Notes under the pieces: model-generated
What the model was told of the DNA's origin: nothing
Seen by the model: the letters and a program-made list of their open reading frames with translations, nothing else
Databases searched by the model: none
Made by a program: the position numbers and the translations under genes
Shown here: positions 44,912-58,000 of the stretch, one piece after another
Position numbering within the stretch: the stretch's first letter is position 1
Layout of the letters: the number at the start of each line of letters is the position of its first letter
Assembly (NCBI GenBank): GCA_025201375.1
Contig: JAIWZP010000034.1
Location: 296,159 to 360,158, forward strand
DNA from: Gongronella butleri
Taxonomy: Eukaryota > Mucoromycota > Mucoromycetes > Mucorales > Cunninghamellaceae
Length of the DNA: 64,000 nucleotides
Direction: 5' to 3'

Positions 44912-45177
44912 TAAGCAAAACGAGGATAGAGCATGATTTTTTAGCTTGCAAAGGCATCATTCTTGACATGTATCCGCAAAATCTGCCTTGCTTTTGGTGC
45001 AGGCTGGCAGCAGCCGTCATCTCGACAGCCGTCAATCCACCAACTATGTAACTTTTTCCTCGCAGCATTCCCGTGCCATGCACAGATCGCACCAAAAACA
45101 AGGCAGATTTTGCGGATACATGTCAAGAATGATGCCTTTGCAAGCTAAAAAATCATGCTCTATCCTCCGTTTGCTTA
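44912..45177. mobile_element. 266-bp foldback element (MITE-like)
   Basis: Two nearly perfect inverted arms of about 90 bp: 44912-45000 begins TAAGCAAAACGAGGATAGAG, and 45085-45177 ends as its reverse complement. The loop is about 85 bp. No coding capacity. Flanks are T/A-rich and no unambiguous duplication can be chosen. It sits about 315 bp upstream of the Fanzor start and 360 bp upstream of the next gene. Confidence 0.88.
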
Positions 45178-45536
45178 TTTAATAAAAGAACTTGTCAGAC
45201 ATCATTTTATGCAAGTAAAAAAAAGGACGCGAGAAGACTCAGACATAGGGGCATCGACAATTTTTCACGGCCATACTTGACTCCCACTGACCCAATTAAA
45301 AAAAATCGTAATGCACATTTTTTGTGATCCCGCAGCCACATTAGGATTTCTGCAAAAGGTGACCAATCAACGAACTAATACCCTAATTTAGGAAGCTCTC
45401 TTTGCTTGTTTTATTAATGTGGTTGCTGTGCTGCAAAATGACGGAGATTGAAACCAGCAGGCAGGCAGAAGATTTTGTAGACTCGGGACGCGATTGAACG
45501 TTTTTGTTCCCTTTTCTCTGCTTCTTTTTTTTTTTT
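45178..45536. other. Promoter region of the ZNFX1-like gene
   Basis: About 360 bp without recognised features apart from short A and T runs, including T12 just before the start codon. Confidence 0.55.
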
Positions 45537-48500
45537 ATGACGCACCTGGAACTACTTTGTAACAAGTACAAGGAGCTCATTGACGATATTCCCGTTGAAA
45601 AAAGACTCAGAGGAGATATAGTCCAAGCGCATCATATGAATGGAAACAAACAACAAGTCTATTCGATCGAAGACTTGCCGGTTGAAATTGCTTCCAAGTA
45701 AGCAAACAAAAGCAATTACCAGAGTTGTCCGACTTGCTAATGAATGAATCGCTTGGTTTAGTGCAATGTTCAAAGACGAAATGTGGTCTTCAAAGTCCGG
45801 TTCTCTTGGAGAGTCCAATTCCAGTGCTCGTCTCGAACCAGTGGTGACCACGACGGGCACCCAGCCGTTTGCTTATACACAAATCGAGGCCATTCAGCAC
45901 TGGGTCAATGGTGTCGACGTCAGTTTGGCTCCTAAGCAGCCGAAAGACAAGAAATCATCCTGGCTGCGCAGCTCTGATGAATTAAAATGTGTCCCTCAAA
46001 CGCGACACAATCAGCACCAGTCACCTCAGCAATCTCACCCACAGCTTTTGCAGAATTTGGACGCGCCATCTGGTGCGACCAACACACACCTCGATATACC
46101 AGACCTTGATTGGCATGAATCTGAGCTTCAATTCGTGCGCGTGCGATTGATCGAGCGCATGATGGACGATGACATGTCCCTCTTCCAGTTTTTGGATGCT
46201 GTTGAACAACGCGTGTTTGGCGATCAAACGTTGGTTGTGCTCTTTCAACGGCTTCCTGATATTCTTTCTTTATTGAGCGGCCTCACTCTGCGCACGTTTT
46301 CCCAATTGATTCGCGTCCTGACATTGGCCATGAGTCACAGCGACAACATTGATCAATTCCAAGGCACTGGGCTCATTTTGCAGTACATCAAGGATGTCTC
46401 GCCATCGTTCCATACGTGCTTCAAGTGGTATGTTCAGAATTACGTCTTTACGGCCGACGATCTGCAAACTGGACTGGACTTTGTCGTCGCAATCCACCAA
46501 TACTATCCATCCACAAATACAACAACGCTTCTCGGTCAACTATATGACCAGTTCACCACCTTTGATACCATCCTACATCCAAATGCCCGCGCTGCGTTTC
46601 AAAGTCAATTCGATGTGTATTGGAATTCAGGTACAACATACTAGTGCTTGAAAAAAAAAAAACAGAAATAAGCTAACTTGGACTTTTTTTTTAAAAAAAA
46701 AAAAAAAAAAGGTGCATTGTCCCCAAATTCTTTGGACCACAAGAGCTTGGACCATTCTGATGTTGGTCAATATTTCGAAACGAATTTAGTGTCGGATTAC
46801 CTTGTCGAGCAACTGGATTTGCATCATCAGCAGCTGCGCTCAATTGTTTGGCAATCTTTGCAAATGCTTGGCTTCCGCAACGATGGGAATGTTGGCATTA
46901 TCCCATATGATCGAGATACCATCGGCCTGGATTCCACAGTCGCCGACCCAATTCCTGCGAGATGTGATTTGAGCGCGTCTGACGGTGACCTATTTACTGA
47001 TAAATCCGACTACAAATCTGCCGATTCCAAGCCAATGCTGCCCCACTCGCTCGATTCGAGGTCTATTGGCGCCAGCCATGCGCCTGATGACGTCGACTTA
47101 GACTTGCATACAAATGCCTGGGGGGACGAAAGCGGTGCTGTCACCGCAGCTATCATCATGGACTCAATTTCTGTTGGCAGTGATTCGTTGTCCACCTGCC
47201 CGACTGCTGCAGTCGACAATCCTGCTGGCGTGACCGCTGCCTCCGTGGTTGATCCTTCTTCTTGCTCTTTACGCCAGAAATCGGGCGTCAACAAAGCAAT
47301 CTCCATCGATAATGTGCATTTTGCTCACTCTATTGTCCTGTCACCGGATGTTCCTGATTCAGTGATGGTCTACGAATGGGACGGCATCTGTGAACAGAAT
47401 TTGGAGAGCTATGTTGGACGCCTGGTCGTTTTTTTACCTGATTCGTTGGCTGTTGTCCCCTGGCAGGCATCAAACGGGCTACCAAAGATTGGCTCCTTGA
47501 TACATGTGCAATGCAATGACTACAACATGGGCAACAAGCACATATTGTCAGTGAAACACCAAGGCACGGCTATTGAAGGCGCATTCACACTGCTCCTAAC
47601 ATCTTCGCCGGCTTCCCCTGTCCTTGCCGCATTGGATTGGTTAAATCACCTGCGCAATGGCTCCAGTCAAAATCTACTTTTCCCCGTTCTCTCTGCTCTT
47701 TCTGCTCTCGCCGCGGATCCCATGCAAGTGGCCTGCAACAATGAAATCCCAAAGTATCTCTGTGGTATCGAACTGGATTTGTCGTGCATTTTGCAGAGCT
47801 CGTATCGTGGATACAAGGCAAATATTGAACACAGAATATGGCCTCATTTTCAAGAAAAGTACGATGAATTGCCGCAGCCCCATCAAATTTCATCAGTTTA
47901 TGAATTGTCTCCCAGTCAAGTCTCAGCAATTCAACGAGCGCTATCCCAGCGCGTTTCTGTTGTCGTTGGCGCCCCAGGTTCGGGAAAGACCTATCTCTGT
48001 GGCAAATTGTTGCATATGATAGATCAGGCAATCAAATCTGGATTTGCACATCGCCTTATCCTTGTGGTGGCTGAGAATGAAGATGACCTTTGCGCCATCC
48101 TGCACCAGGCGGCTAATGTTGACAGCATTGCCTGGTTTGGCAGCGAGAACAGTCATTTGCCAGGAATTGATGTTCTTGTCCAATCTGTGCCCAAGCGAGG
48201 TGATCCATTGTGGAATGACTATAAGCAGCAAATGGACAGTATTGCTGGATGGCACGCTAAACTCAGTGCACTCTTACATTACCGCCGGCGCATTGTCCTT
48301 GACAGCAGCCCCAGTCACATACTTGACATTATGCCTCCAACTTTTCAAGATTCACTCCTTGATCCTGGTTACAAAATCAAAGCGATGAATGCTTCGGACA
48401 GGGTGATCGTTTGCAAGGAATGGTTATCCGGCACATCTATGGATCAGTTGCGCTACAGCCTTGCGTCCTATGATGAAGAAGAAAAAGACAGCTCAAGCTC

Positions 48501-51500
48501 CAAGATCGACAATCTTTTTGGATTGATGCAGCCAATGATGTTCTTGGATGAGTTCCGCCGATTGCAGTTTGAATCAGATCGACAACAGCCCACTGTAGTT
48601 CCGCTAAATCTCGGTCGCCATTGGCCATTCGGCGATGACAGCGAAGGAATTGGTGATCAGGTGCGGCATGCGCTGTTCAAACGCTGGTCTCGATACAATC
48701 CGGAAGACTTGTGGTCCTTGGATTCGGGAAGCCGCCAGCAGTTGCTGGAATCTGTACTCAAGACCTATGACGAGATCCTATGCTGCGAAATAGAACGAAT
48801 TCAAGAGCAGCTAGATGAATGCCTGGCCAGCTGGAACAACATCCGACAAGTGCTCTGGACCAACATCTGTAGCTTTGCTCATATCGTTGCAATGACAGCC
48901 GATTTCGCGCATTCAAATCCTGCATTCTTGAGTGAGCTATCGCCACTGGCGGTCATTTATGATGCACCAAAGCACGATCCGATCAATTTGTTGCCGACAT
49001 TTGCCATGCTACCGCAAACGGAACATTTGATTGTATGTGCTAGCGTGCCAAATACTGACAAAACATCATCAGAGCCACAGGCGACGCCGTTTTGGGAAAC
49101 GCTTGGCATTGAACCTGTCACTCTCACTGAGCAATGGCGCATGAACGAGCAGCTTTCAAGCTTGTGGCACTCATTGAGCGACAGCCAAGGACCAATGCAA
49201 GTATGGGGCATGGAAATGCCAATTCTAGGTGTTGATGGGAGTGCACAATACATCGAATTGCAACCGAGCGAGGGCGAATCAATAGCGCAATTTGCCTCCC
49301 TGCTGTCGCTTTATCTTTGCCAACAAGGCTGTCATGGGCACGATATCGAAGTGTTTACACTCGACCGCACTATTGAAGACTATACTCGGTCATATTTGCG
49401 AAATTTGGCCTCTTCGGCCGCTTTTACCGCTGGTTTGGATCAGACACTCGTTTCATTGCCAACATCCAACCGTGCGCGTCAATGCAACGTGGCTATTATA
49501 CTGATGGACAACAAATGGACAAGCATCGATTTGATGGCTGCTGTGTCCAATGCCCGCAATGGCATCTTTGTGATTTGTTGTGGTGACTCATCTCACAACG
49601 ACGATACTCTTGCATTGAAACAATGGTTCCAAGAACGAGGTAAGATTGGACGAAAATAGAAATGGATTCCCTTGCTGACCCTTGATATAAAACCAGGTCT
49701 GCTGTCAAATGGAATCAAATTGCAATGCCAAGTGCACAAAGAGAAGAAAACGTGCATTGCAAGCGTTCAACAATTTGAGCTTGTCCCGGATGGCGGCTGT
49801 TCTGTAAGTGCTTCTGATATTTAAAAGTTTGTCAATTGCAGCCATTTACATTGTCGGTGCCATCTTTTGATAGGAAAAATGCAGCAAATTACTCGGCTGC
49901 GGTCATGTTTGCCCACAGGTAATGCAGTCAATCAGCCAGCGTTTTGCATTTTAGCATTCAAATCTCATCAATTCGTATTTTTTTATATCATATTAGATGT
50001 GTCACTCTTATGATCATTCGCAAGTGAAGTGCCAACGTCCGTGTGAACGCCCTCGCCCTGGCTCTTGTGAACATCCCTGTGTCAATACTTGTCATTCATG
50101 TAGTGAAAATGGTTGTCCACCTTGTCAGTCCATGATTACAGTGGATTTGCCTTGTGGCCACTCGAAAGATATCCGCTGCCATGATCGATGCAACCCACTG
50201 CATTTGGCCAGCACATGTCAAGTACAAGAGGAGGTTGAACTTGCTTGTGGTCATTCAAAAAGACTTCCATGCTGTAAAAAGTTGACAGCACCTGTGTGCA
50301 CCGAGCTTACAACCAAGCAATTGGCATGTGGACATATTTTGGAGGGCGTTTGTGGATACCCTACATCATGCGACCAAAAATGCAACAAGTCCATGAAATG
50401 TGGCCACCCCTGCCCAAACATGGTACAAATTACTTGATCATTAGCACAATTGATGCACTGACGTGGACATTTTTATAATAGTGTCAGCCCAATCACTCGC
50501 ACGATAGAACGCTATGCAAGCTTGAATGTTCCAAAGTGCTTTTATGTGGACATCGTTGCTCCCAGGGTAACTAGCAAATGCGCCATAATATGTTTTTCGG
50601 CTAACAATGTAATAGGATGTGCAAATCCCGACAATCATACAAGCCGCTGCATGCAAAAGTGCAATAACCTGTGCAGCCATGGATATGCTTGCGATCATTT
50701 GTGCTGGCAGCCATGCCCAAAATGCATTCAAAGTTGCCCTTGTCAGGTAAATAGAAAAAAAAGAGAAAAAAAGGCTACTAGTGACAGCGAATTGATTGTT
50801 TTTTTTTTTTTTTCAGTGTGAGCATCAAATTTGCAACAAAAAGTGTTACGAAGAATGTGATCGTCCACCTTGCAACAAACCTTGCTCAAAAAATCTGCTT
50901 TGTGGGTAAGCTACAACGATGAAGGGAGGGGAACAGATTAGAAAATTAATGGCGTGCCTAATGTGCATCTGTTAGGCATCCATGTCGCGGTTTATGTGGT
51001 GAGCCCTGTACAATCTGTCCTACGTGCTCCACAGGAAAAATATGTCCGATTACTCTCACACCTCTTTCCGATGTGGAGGAAAATGCCATTTTGTACACAC
51101 TACCTGACTGTGGCTGCAGTAAGTTCCAATGCGCTATTGTCATTAATCTTTTTCATATCCTTTATCATAGCATTTACTCTGGAAGGATTGGATGGCTACT
51201 TTGACCACGAACTTTTACCGCTAGGTAAGTAGCTTTTTTTCGTATTTCGCCATGGCCTTGACGAACAAAATGTTTTAATAGTTAAATTGTGGTCATGCCC
51301 CTCTTGTCAAACACTGATCCATCGTGCGCATCGATACAATCATCACGTTAAGCAGCAGATGAATCACTTCAACGGTATCAAAGAGAAGCAGGAAAAAATC
51401 CGACAAATGCTCTCCCAGCATGAGAAGATGGAAATCATCAATGCCATGAAAACTGAAGTGCAGAACGGCGGTCATGATTCTGTTGGTGGTCGCTGGTTTG

Positions 51501-51823
51501 TCTGCAAAAATGGCCACCCATACTTCATTGGTAAGAATTATGTCTTGCTGCCGTCGAAATTCGAATTCTTGTACAAATAACATGGATTTATAGGCGAATG
51601 CGGAGGTGCAACTGAACTTTCCGGCTGTCTTGAGTGCAAGGAACCTATTGGCGGTTTAAATCATCGTGTTATCGACTCGAATCGATTTTATGGCGATTTT
51701 GATGGCGAAATTCATCCAGCTTGGCCTGGGCAACCCGGCCAACCTTATCAGGACCCGAGCGACAACGAACATCAACCTGAAATTGAAGTAGTTGACAATG
51801 AAACTGAAACAGAAACAGAATAA
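45537..51823 (+). CDS. ZNFX1-like SF1 helicase with NFX1 and RZ-type zinc fingers
   Basis: Thirteen exons sum exactly to 1839 codons. Residues about 1-340 are a helical N-terminal domain (LIERMMDDDMSLFQFLDAVE). The helicase region has Walker A VVVGAPGSGKTYLCGKL near residue 765 and QWRMNEQLSSL, but where the DEAA-type Walker B should be it reads AVIYDAPKHD, and the final motif reads AVSNARNGI where SRAR is usual. After residue about 1345 come many NFX1-type CxxxCGH fingers (GCGHVCPQMCH; PCGHSKDIRCHDRC; KCGHPCPNMC), the ZNFX1 block FTLEGLDGYFD, SCPSCQTLIHRAHRY, and an RZ-type finger WFVCKNGHPYFIGECGGATE. Relatives act in RNAi-linked heterochromatin (fission yeast Hrr1) and small-RNA inheritance or antiviral sensing (ZNFX1). 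ATP hydrolysis here may be lost. Confidence 0.88.
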
Positions 51824-53035
51824 AATTTCATGCTCTGATTTCAAGCGCCCCTTTTTGTTGTCAACTGATTGAAAACCCAGCGCAGACTATTACCGGTATT
51901 TCATGTCAGGTTCCAGCCTGACAAGCTTGCCCACATTTATTTTTTCGTTTCTGCGCCGCCTCGCCTTGGTCCTCGCCGCTCGCACACGTTCCTCGCACTC
52001 GCCCCTCGCTCGTTGTCGCAGCACGTCCGCATCCACCTTGTGCTTGGCCCGCACGCGTCCTTTTTATACGCGCTCGTTTCAAAACACGCATCGCAACGCA
52101 TCGCGACGCGTCCAACGCGTGAATTGGCCCGGCTCCCGCCTCGCCCGATCTTCACGCGCATCCGCATTCATGTCTTGCTTGGTCACCAGCATTGTCCAAC
52201 AAGTCCAGTCATCGTCACCTCGTCTTTGGCCGCGCGACACGCGCCATCCTTCATCATGCACATCTAATTAAACCCCCTTTCCCTTTGAGCTTTTCCCTTT
52301 GTCCCCTATCATCCCCTTATTCCGATTAATAACACACGTTTTCTTTCCTTCTTGTTCTTCCTTGCCAATAAACCCGCTTGCTCTTTCCCCAGCACTTCCT
52401 TTGGTGGGCCTCTTTTGGCATGGCCCTTGCCTTCACCTTGGCTTAGTCACCCTCTTGGCCGCCTATGCCCTCCCTGCATGGCCGTTTGGACGCATCCTCG
52501 CCTTGAAGCTACAGTAAGGAGCATCAAGTAGGATCATCACATTTCACGCGTTTCTCCCGATGAGCCTGACCTTACAGTATTATGGCTCCAAATTTAGATC
52601 AGTGGATACTCGACATACCGTATGGTATCATACGCTTTTTTCGTTTTTCGTTTTTCAGGGTGAGATCATCCGCATTGAAGAACCGCCCCTTGAAGCCTTG
52701 ATCTCGTATCTCTCTCTAGTCATGTACAGTACAGTACAGTACTTTTCAATTTTTATTTTTTTTCTACTCGTGAACCCGTCTACCGGTACATTATTGACAC
52801 AGCAGCCCATCGATCTCAATTCTTCCTGTCTAATAATGCTGCCACTGTCATGACAATATGATACAGTAATTTAAAAATATTTACAGTAACATCGATGTTC
52901 TCGGCAACTGATACTGTATGATAATAGAACGACACACAGGACACAGCATTTTTAACATGTCGAAAGCACTTGTTTCATTTTTCATCTCTATCGAATGAGA
53001 CCAGATGACCAGTTTTTTCATCGATGGATGGCTAA
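51824..53035. other. 1.2-kb repeat-like intergenic region left of the Ty3 element
   Basis: No gene recognised. 52270-52440 is pyrimidine-rich with CCAATAAACCCG and resembles a retroelement LTR tail of another family (weak). 52570-52930 is rich in TACAGTA/TACTGTA, including GTACAGTACAGTACAGTAC near 52728-52746. A stretch near 52801-52865 recurs near 61971-62035. Confidence 0.5.
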
Positions 53036-53534
53036 TGTTAGGCCCCCCAGATCCGCAGCACAGATTGCAGATCACTCTATTTTATTTTTCTTTTCTTACG
53101 CGCTCGCTGCGCCATCTCTGATCTAGATGACGCTCCTCGCGCTTCCATAGACCTTTCTAAACGCCCATCTTTCCATCTACCTTTCCAAACGCCCACATTC
53201 CATCTTGTACGTTCCAAAAGGTCAAAACGCCAATCATGACCCATACAAAACGCCCATCTACAATTGCCAAGACGCGATGGACCATTCCAGATCGAAACAT
53301 CCAAATAGACGCGTTTTGCCGCAGGCTTCATATTAGAATATTCCCTTAATTTCAAAACTATAAAAGGACACCCGCTTTGCGGATGTCCTTCCCCTTTTTC
53401 CCTTACCGTTCTCATCTGTTCTTCCCAATTGCTCCCCCTCTTGCTTAATCAATAAACCATATTCATGTCGCCACAAATCAAGGAAGAGACGATCGATGTT
53501 GCTACCAACGGTATGGCCGACCCCGGCCATGACA
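53036..53534 (+). repeat. 5' LTR with TATA box, TSS-proximal hairpin and AATAAA
   Basis: Starts TGTTAGG. A TATAAAA box is at 53359-53365, directly followed by an inverted repeat GGACACCCGC-TTT-GCGGATGTCC (53366-53388), and AATAAA at 53451-53456. The start codon of the leading ORF (53465) is within the LTR. Confidence 0.93.
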
Positions 53535-54043
53535 GCATGAGAACGGTAAACTTCAATGCTGGCTCGACCCCGTTCCACCATTGGACCACGACATACGAAA
53601 CCGACGAGGACGAGACCTCCACCGACTCGGAGGACGCGGCAATGGACCAAGGTGACGATAGCAAGGACCAACACGAAGACTTGTCCGCGTTTGACACGAC
53701 GACGATTGCGCCTCAGTCCGTCATTGACGACGACACGCTTCGTTTCCGCACCTACATAGTGGACATGTTTGTCCACGGCCGGGTCAGCCTGCCAGCATTC
53801 ACGGCGTACGAAATCGCCCTGGAAACGGTCCAACTGATCAGCGACCGTTTGGAAGAAGTCGCCCAACGCCTGGGCAGCGACTCTGCCTCGCCCGACGAAA
53901 TTGAGCGCCTTGGGCTCGGGGCGCGAGCCTACAAAGGCATCTCGGACGCCGCTCTGACGGAGCTCGCCAAGGCGGCCCAATGGGCATTGAACGATATCGA
54001 CGCCCACGCGCGCGCCTGCAGCCGCCCCACTTGGACGGCCTAG
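53465..54043 (+). CDS. Extra leading ORF of the Ty3 element, 192 aa, unknown
   Basis: The frame starts inside the LTR U5-like part and runs into the internal region. Residues 40-80 are very acidic (ETDEDETSTDSEDAAMDQGD); residues 90-190 look helical (AYEIALETVQLISDRLEEVA, GISDAALTELAKAAQWALND). There is no zinc knuckle and no recognised domain. A gag-pol start lies 1 kb downstream, behind a second TATAAAA at 54433-54439, so the two frames could be expressed from separate starts. The 3' LTR repeats the first 23 codons. It could be an envelope-like or accessory ORF or a captured gene; I cannot tell. Confidence 0.6.
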   Translation: MSPQIKEETIDVATNGMADPGHDSMRTVNFNAGSTPFHHWTTTYETDEDETSTDSEDAAMDQGDDSKDQHEDLSAFDTTTIAPQSVIDDDTLRFRTYIVDMFVHGRVSLPAFTAYEIALETVQLISDRLEEVAQRLGSDSASPDEIERLGLGARAYKGISDAALTELAKAAQWALNDIDAHARACSRPTWTA

Positions 54044-55090
54044 TCGGTTCACCCCGCAAGCAGCAAAAAAAAAAAAAAAAATCACGCCACGACGACTAGC
54101 CAGCTGCAGCCACGCACGAGTATCATACTGTAGAACAATGCAAACATTTTTTCCCCTTGTTGTCCCAATTTTGCAATTTACGTATTAAATTGCGCCCACC
54201 GCATCGTTGTTCCAAAGAAAAATCTGATAAGACCTCATCCAAGTTACGTTACACCAGGAGATCGCGATCAATTCCTTCCAAAATGAAAAATCTGATAAAA
54301 TCCTCCACCACTGAAAGAAAAAAGGATCTTTCCACTCGATCTGCCGCAGTGATCTGCCGCAGTTGCCGCAGTTGCCTGTCGCAGTTGCCAGCAATTCCAC
54401 GTAGAAACATCTAAAACCACGGCACCAAAAGATATAAAAGGAGACACCCAAGATCAAAAAAAGAAATCTCCAAGCAACGAATCTCCAACGCAATCAAGCT
54501 CCAAGACAACCAATTCAATTCAAGACAATCTCCAACTTTCCAAGACAAAATAGCAGCATCAATTCCAAGAATCAAGACAATCAAATCAACATCAAGACAA
54601 CAAAACGCCCAATTTTCCTCGTGTTCGTGTATCCCCAGCCTATAAGTGTATAGGTTCCGTTTTTTCCTTAGTTCCACGTTCCAAGACAGCTCCCAAGCTC
54701 GTGCCTCCTTGTTTCCCCTGCAGCGTTTCTGCACGCTTCCTAGTTTTTTTATTTTTCCTGTATCTTTAGCACGGACGCTAAAAGACCACGTTTCCACCCA
54801 CGCATTTTACCCCTGAATTTACCAAACGCCCACACACGCACACCGCCAGGTTACACCACCGATTCAAACTCCACTTACACAGACAAAACAAATCCCACTG
54901 CCCTGAGACAAAAAAAAAAAAAAAAGGACAACCCCCTTTCTACCCCACTTACCCTAGAGACACACAACGACAAAATATTCACACCCAAGCGACCCACCGC
55001 ACCAAAAACATTGTAACACACCCAAAAAGAACCAAATAACCTGCTTTTCCTTTTTTCCTCTAGCACAACCTTACCCACATCCAATTCAAC
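54044..55090 (+). promoter_or_regulatory. Untranslated leader of the Ty3 element with a second TATA box
   Basis: One kb without a supported frame: A runs, then TATAAAA at 54433-54439 in the context GATATAAAAGGAGACACCC, similar to the LTR context CTATAAAAGGACACCC. A/C-rich sequence continues to the gag ATG at 55091. Confidence 0.45.
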
Positions 55091-58000
55091 ATGATGGAAG
55101 ATACCAACATGGACCACCCCTTGCGCAATGATGACGACTCGACGTCACCACGAATTGACATGCACGGCGAGATTCTTTCACTTGCAAACCAAGTCGCGGA
55201 AGTTAGAAACTTCCTAAATCATCATCTTGTCACCCCCCAGACCATACAAGAAATCGTAGATCGCACTAGCACCGACGTAGGCAACATGTTTGCACAACAA
55301 AACAACGCGTCTGCCGCCTCCGCGGCCCCTGCTCGCTCAAAAAAGGAACCAAGAATGGCCGATCCCGACTTTTTCTATGGTGATCGACGCCACGCTAAGA
55401 ATTTCATCATAAAATGCACACTGGTTTTCAGCTCACAGCCCGAGAGATACGCCACAGACGCTCAAAAAGTTTGCTATTCCATGAGTTTGATGAGAGGAAT
55501 CGCTTTTTCATGGTGTACCACGCTTTTGAACAAAAAAGACTCCAACGTGCTGAGCGATTTTGAGACTTTCACGGTTGAATTTTTCCGCACGTTCGGCGAC
55601 CCTGATGTCAAATCCAATTCTCTTAACAAAATGATGAACATGCGTCAACGTGGACGCTCAGCCACGTCATACGCGACAGATTTCCGTCAAGTTGCAGCAG
55701 AGTTAGATTGGAACGACTCGGCTTTTGCCGGTGCCTACTACTCTGGCCTTGATTCTGCACTAAAAGATGAGCTTTGCACACGCGATCGACCTGAGACTTT
55801 AGATGAATTGATCGAGTTGACCATAAAACTGGACAATCGGCTTTTTGAACGCAAACAAGAACGCCACTACAAAGCCTCACGTAGCAACCCAATTCAACCA
55901 CGCTCCCATTATCCTCAAAGATCATCAAATTTCTCTCGAAACAACCATTCAAGCACACGTTCATCTTACACAGGTCCAATGCCAATGGATCTCGATGCCA
56001 CTCATTTTCAACGAAACAACGATTACCAAAACAACAACAGATCGTTCAGATCCAACTCTGAAGGCTCCAAGATCACGCCCAGTGAACGTGAGTATCGCAT
56101 GAAAAATAATTTGTGCCTATATTGTAGCAAAAAAGGACACCGACGGGTCAATTGCCCTGTACGACCCAATACCACAACACCCAATGCGTACAAAAATGCA
56201 TCCGCAACCACGCAACCGCATAAAAAACGCGTTTCGCCCACTCACAATCACACGGTGGCTGGCGCCACCATGGCAAACTCTTATTTTGCGATCGGTGCAA
56301 CCGCACCCACCACAAACGATGCAACACCAAAACCCGATGACGACGATTCCGACAGCTGGTACGAAGCACCCAGCGATATCGACACCGAAATCGACGAAAT
56401 TTCGGAAACAGAGGACGAAACGCATGAAGCGGGAGATGAAACACACGAAACACGCTCAGTCCATGACGAAACAACGCGCACAGACGCGTCCGATGACGAG
56501 CAATCTGACATCGCGTGTTCCACACCGCACCCTAGCAACTCAAATTCGCCATACATTGAAGCGGTCCCCGACGAAGATGAAAGCGATGTACCCGATGACT
56601 CGCATTTTCTTGAAAATCCATCAGCTGACGACGCACAAAACGACTTTACCGGTGCTGTGTGTCACCTCACCCTGCCGATCAACATATCCTTTGGCGACAC
56701 AAGTTTCAATGTAACTGCCTTGTGCGACACAGGCGCACATTCTTGTTTTTTATCCCTAGATCTCGTAAAACGATTCAACATCCCAATTGATGAATTGCAA
56801 GAACCGATCCCAATTTCGACCATCGACGGTGTCATGGTCGACAGAAACAAAGTGAAGTTCAAAACAGCTCCAATTTCCCTCACCGTGGAAAATCACCCCA
56901 CCGAAAAAGCAGCTTTCAATGTTCTGCCCAAAATGATCTACCCTGTCGTGCTCGGCACCCCATGGTGCAAAGCGCACGAACCACTGGTATTTTCATGGTC
57001 AAAAAACACGGTGCTCACGCAAGACACCGATTGGCACATGGTCAAAAAAGAAATTGTCGATCCAGATTCAGAGGATTCATCACACCTAATCGAATTTTAC
57101 GCGAATCCGGCTGAATGGAGCGCAAATTCCACCAACGCAGCGCAACCCGACGCGCAAAACACCATCACCACCACCACGCAAAAAATCACGGATGACAATT
57201 TTGACGTTTCGTCATTTTTTGGCAATTTTGACGACGACGATCCAAACACATCGGATGACGTCGATCTAAATTTGCTACCCAAAAAATACCACCGATTTCG
57301 GGACGTGTTTAGCAAAGCCAAAGCTAACATTTTACCAGCGCATCGCAAATACGATTTGGAAATCCCGCTGAAACCAAACACGACACCACCTTTTGGCGCG
57401 ATTTACAACTTGTCAGTCGACGAACAAAAGGAACTAAAAGAGTTCGTCGAAGAAAACCTCGCCCGTGGTTTCATCCGACATAGCAAGAGTCCAGCTGGCG
57501 CACCTGTACTTTTTGTCAAAAAGAAAGATGGCAGCCTCCGCCTCTGTGTAGATTATCGAGGATTGAACGCCATCACGATCAAAAATCGCTACCCATTGCC
57601 CCTAATCGGCTCACTTATGGAGCAGATGGCTAAAGCCCGGATTTTTTCTAAAGCAGATTTGAGGGGAGCTTACAATCTGCTGCGCGTAAAAGAAGAGGAT
57701 TGCTGGAAGACGGCGTTCCGCACGAGATACGGCCACTTTGAAACATTAGTGGTTCCTTATGGCCTAAGTGGAGCTCCCGGTGCCTTCATGCATATGGTCA
57801 ATGACATCCTACACGACGCGCTAGATGTTTACGCAGTCGCGTACCTCGATGACGTGCTCATCTTCTCACCAGATCAAGAGTCTCACGACAAACACGTCGC
57901 TGCAATTCTGCAAAAATTCAGAGAAAATGGCCTGTATGCAAAGATCGAAAAATGTGAATTTGATCGAGATCGAATCGAGTTTCTCGGTCACATCATCTCA

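Noticed and set aside
52270..52440. Solo LTR of another retroelement
   Set aside because: Pyrimidine-rich sequence with AATAAA is suggestive, but no boundaries, TATA box or second copy could be found in the window.
53333..54085. A 250-codon minus-strand frame across the LTR boundary
   Set aside because: It is antisense to the leading ORF and the LTR, has no recognisable domain, and is explained by the GC-rich codon pattern of the plus-strand frame.
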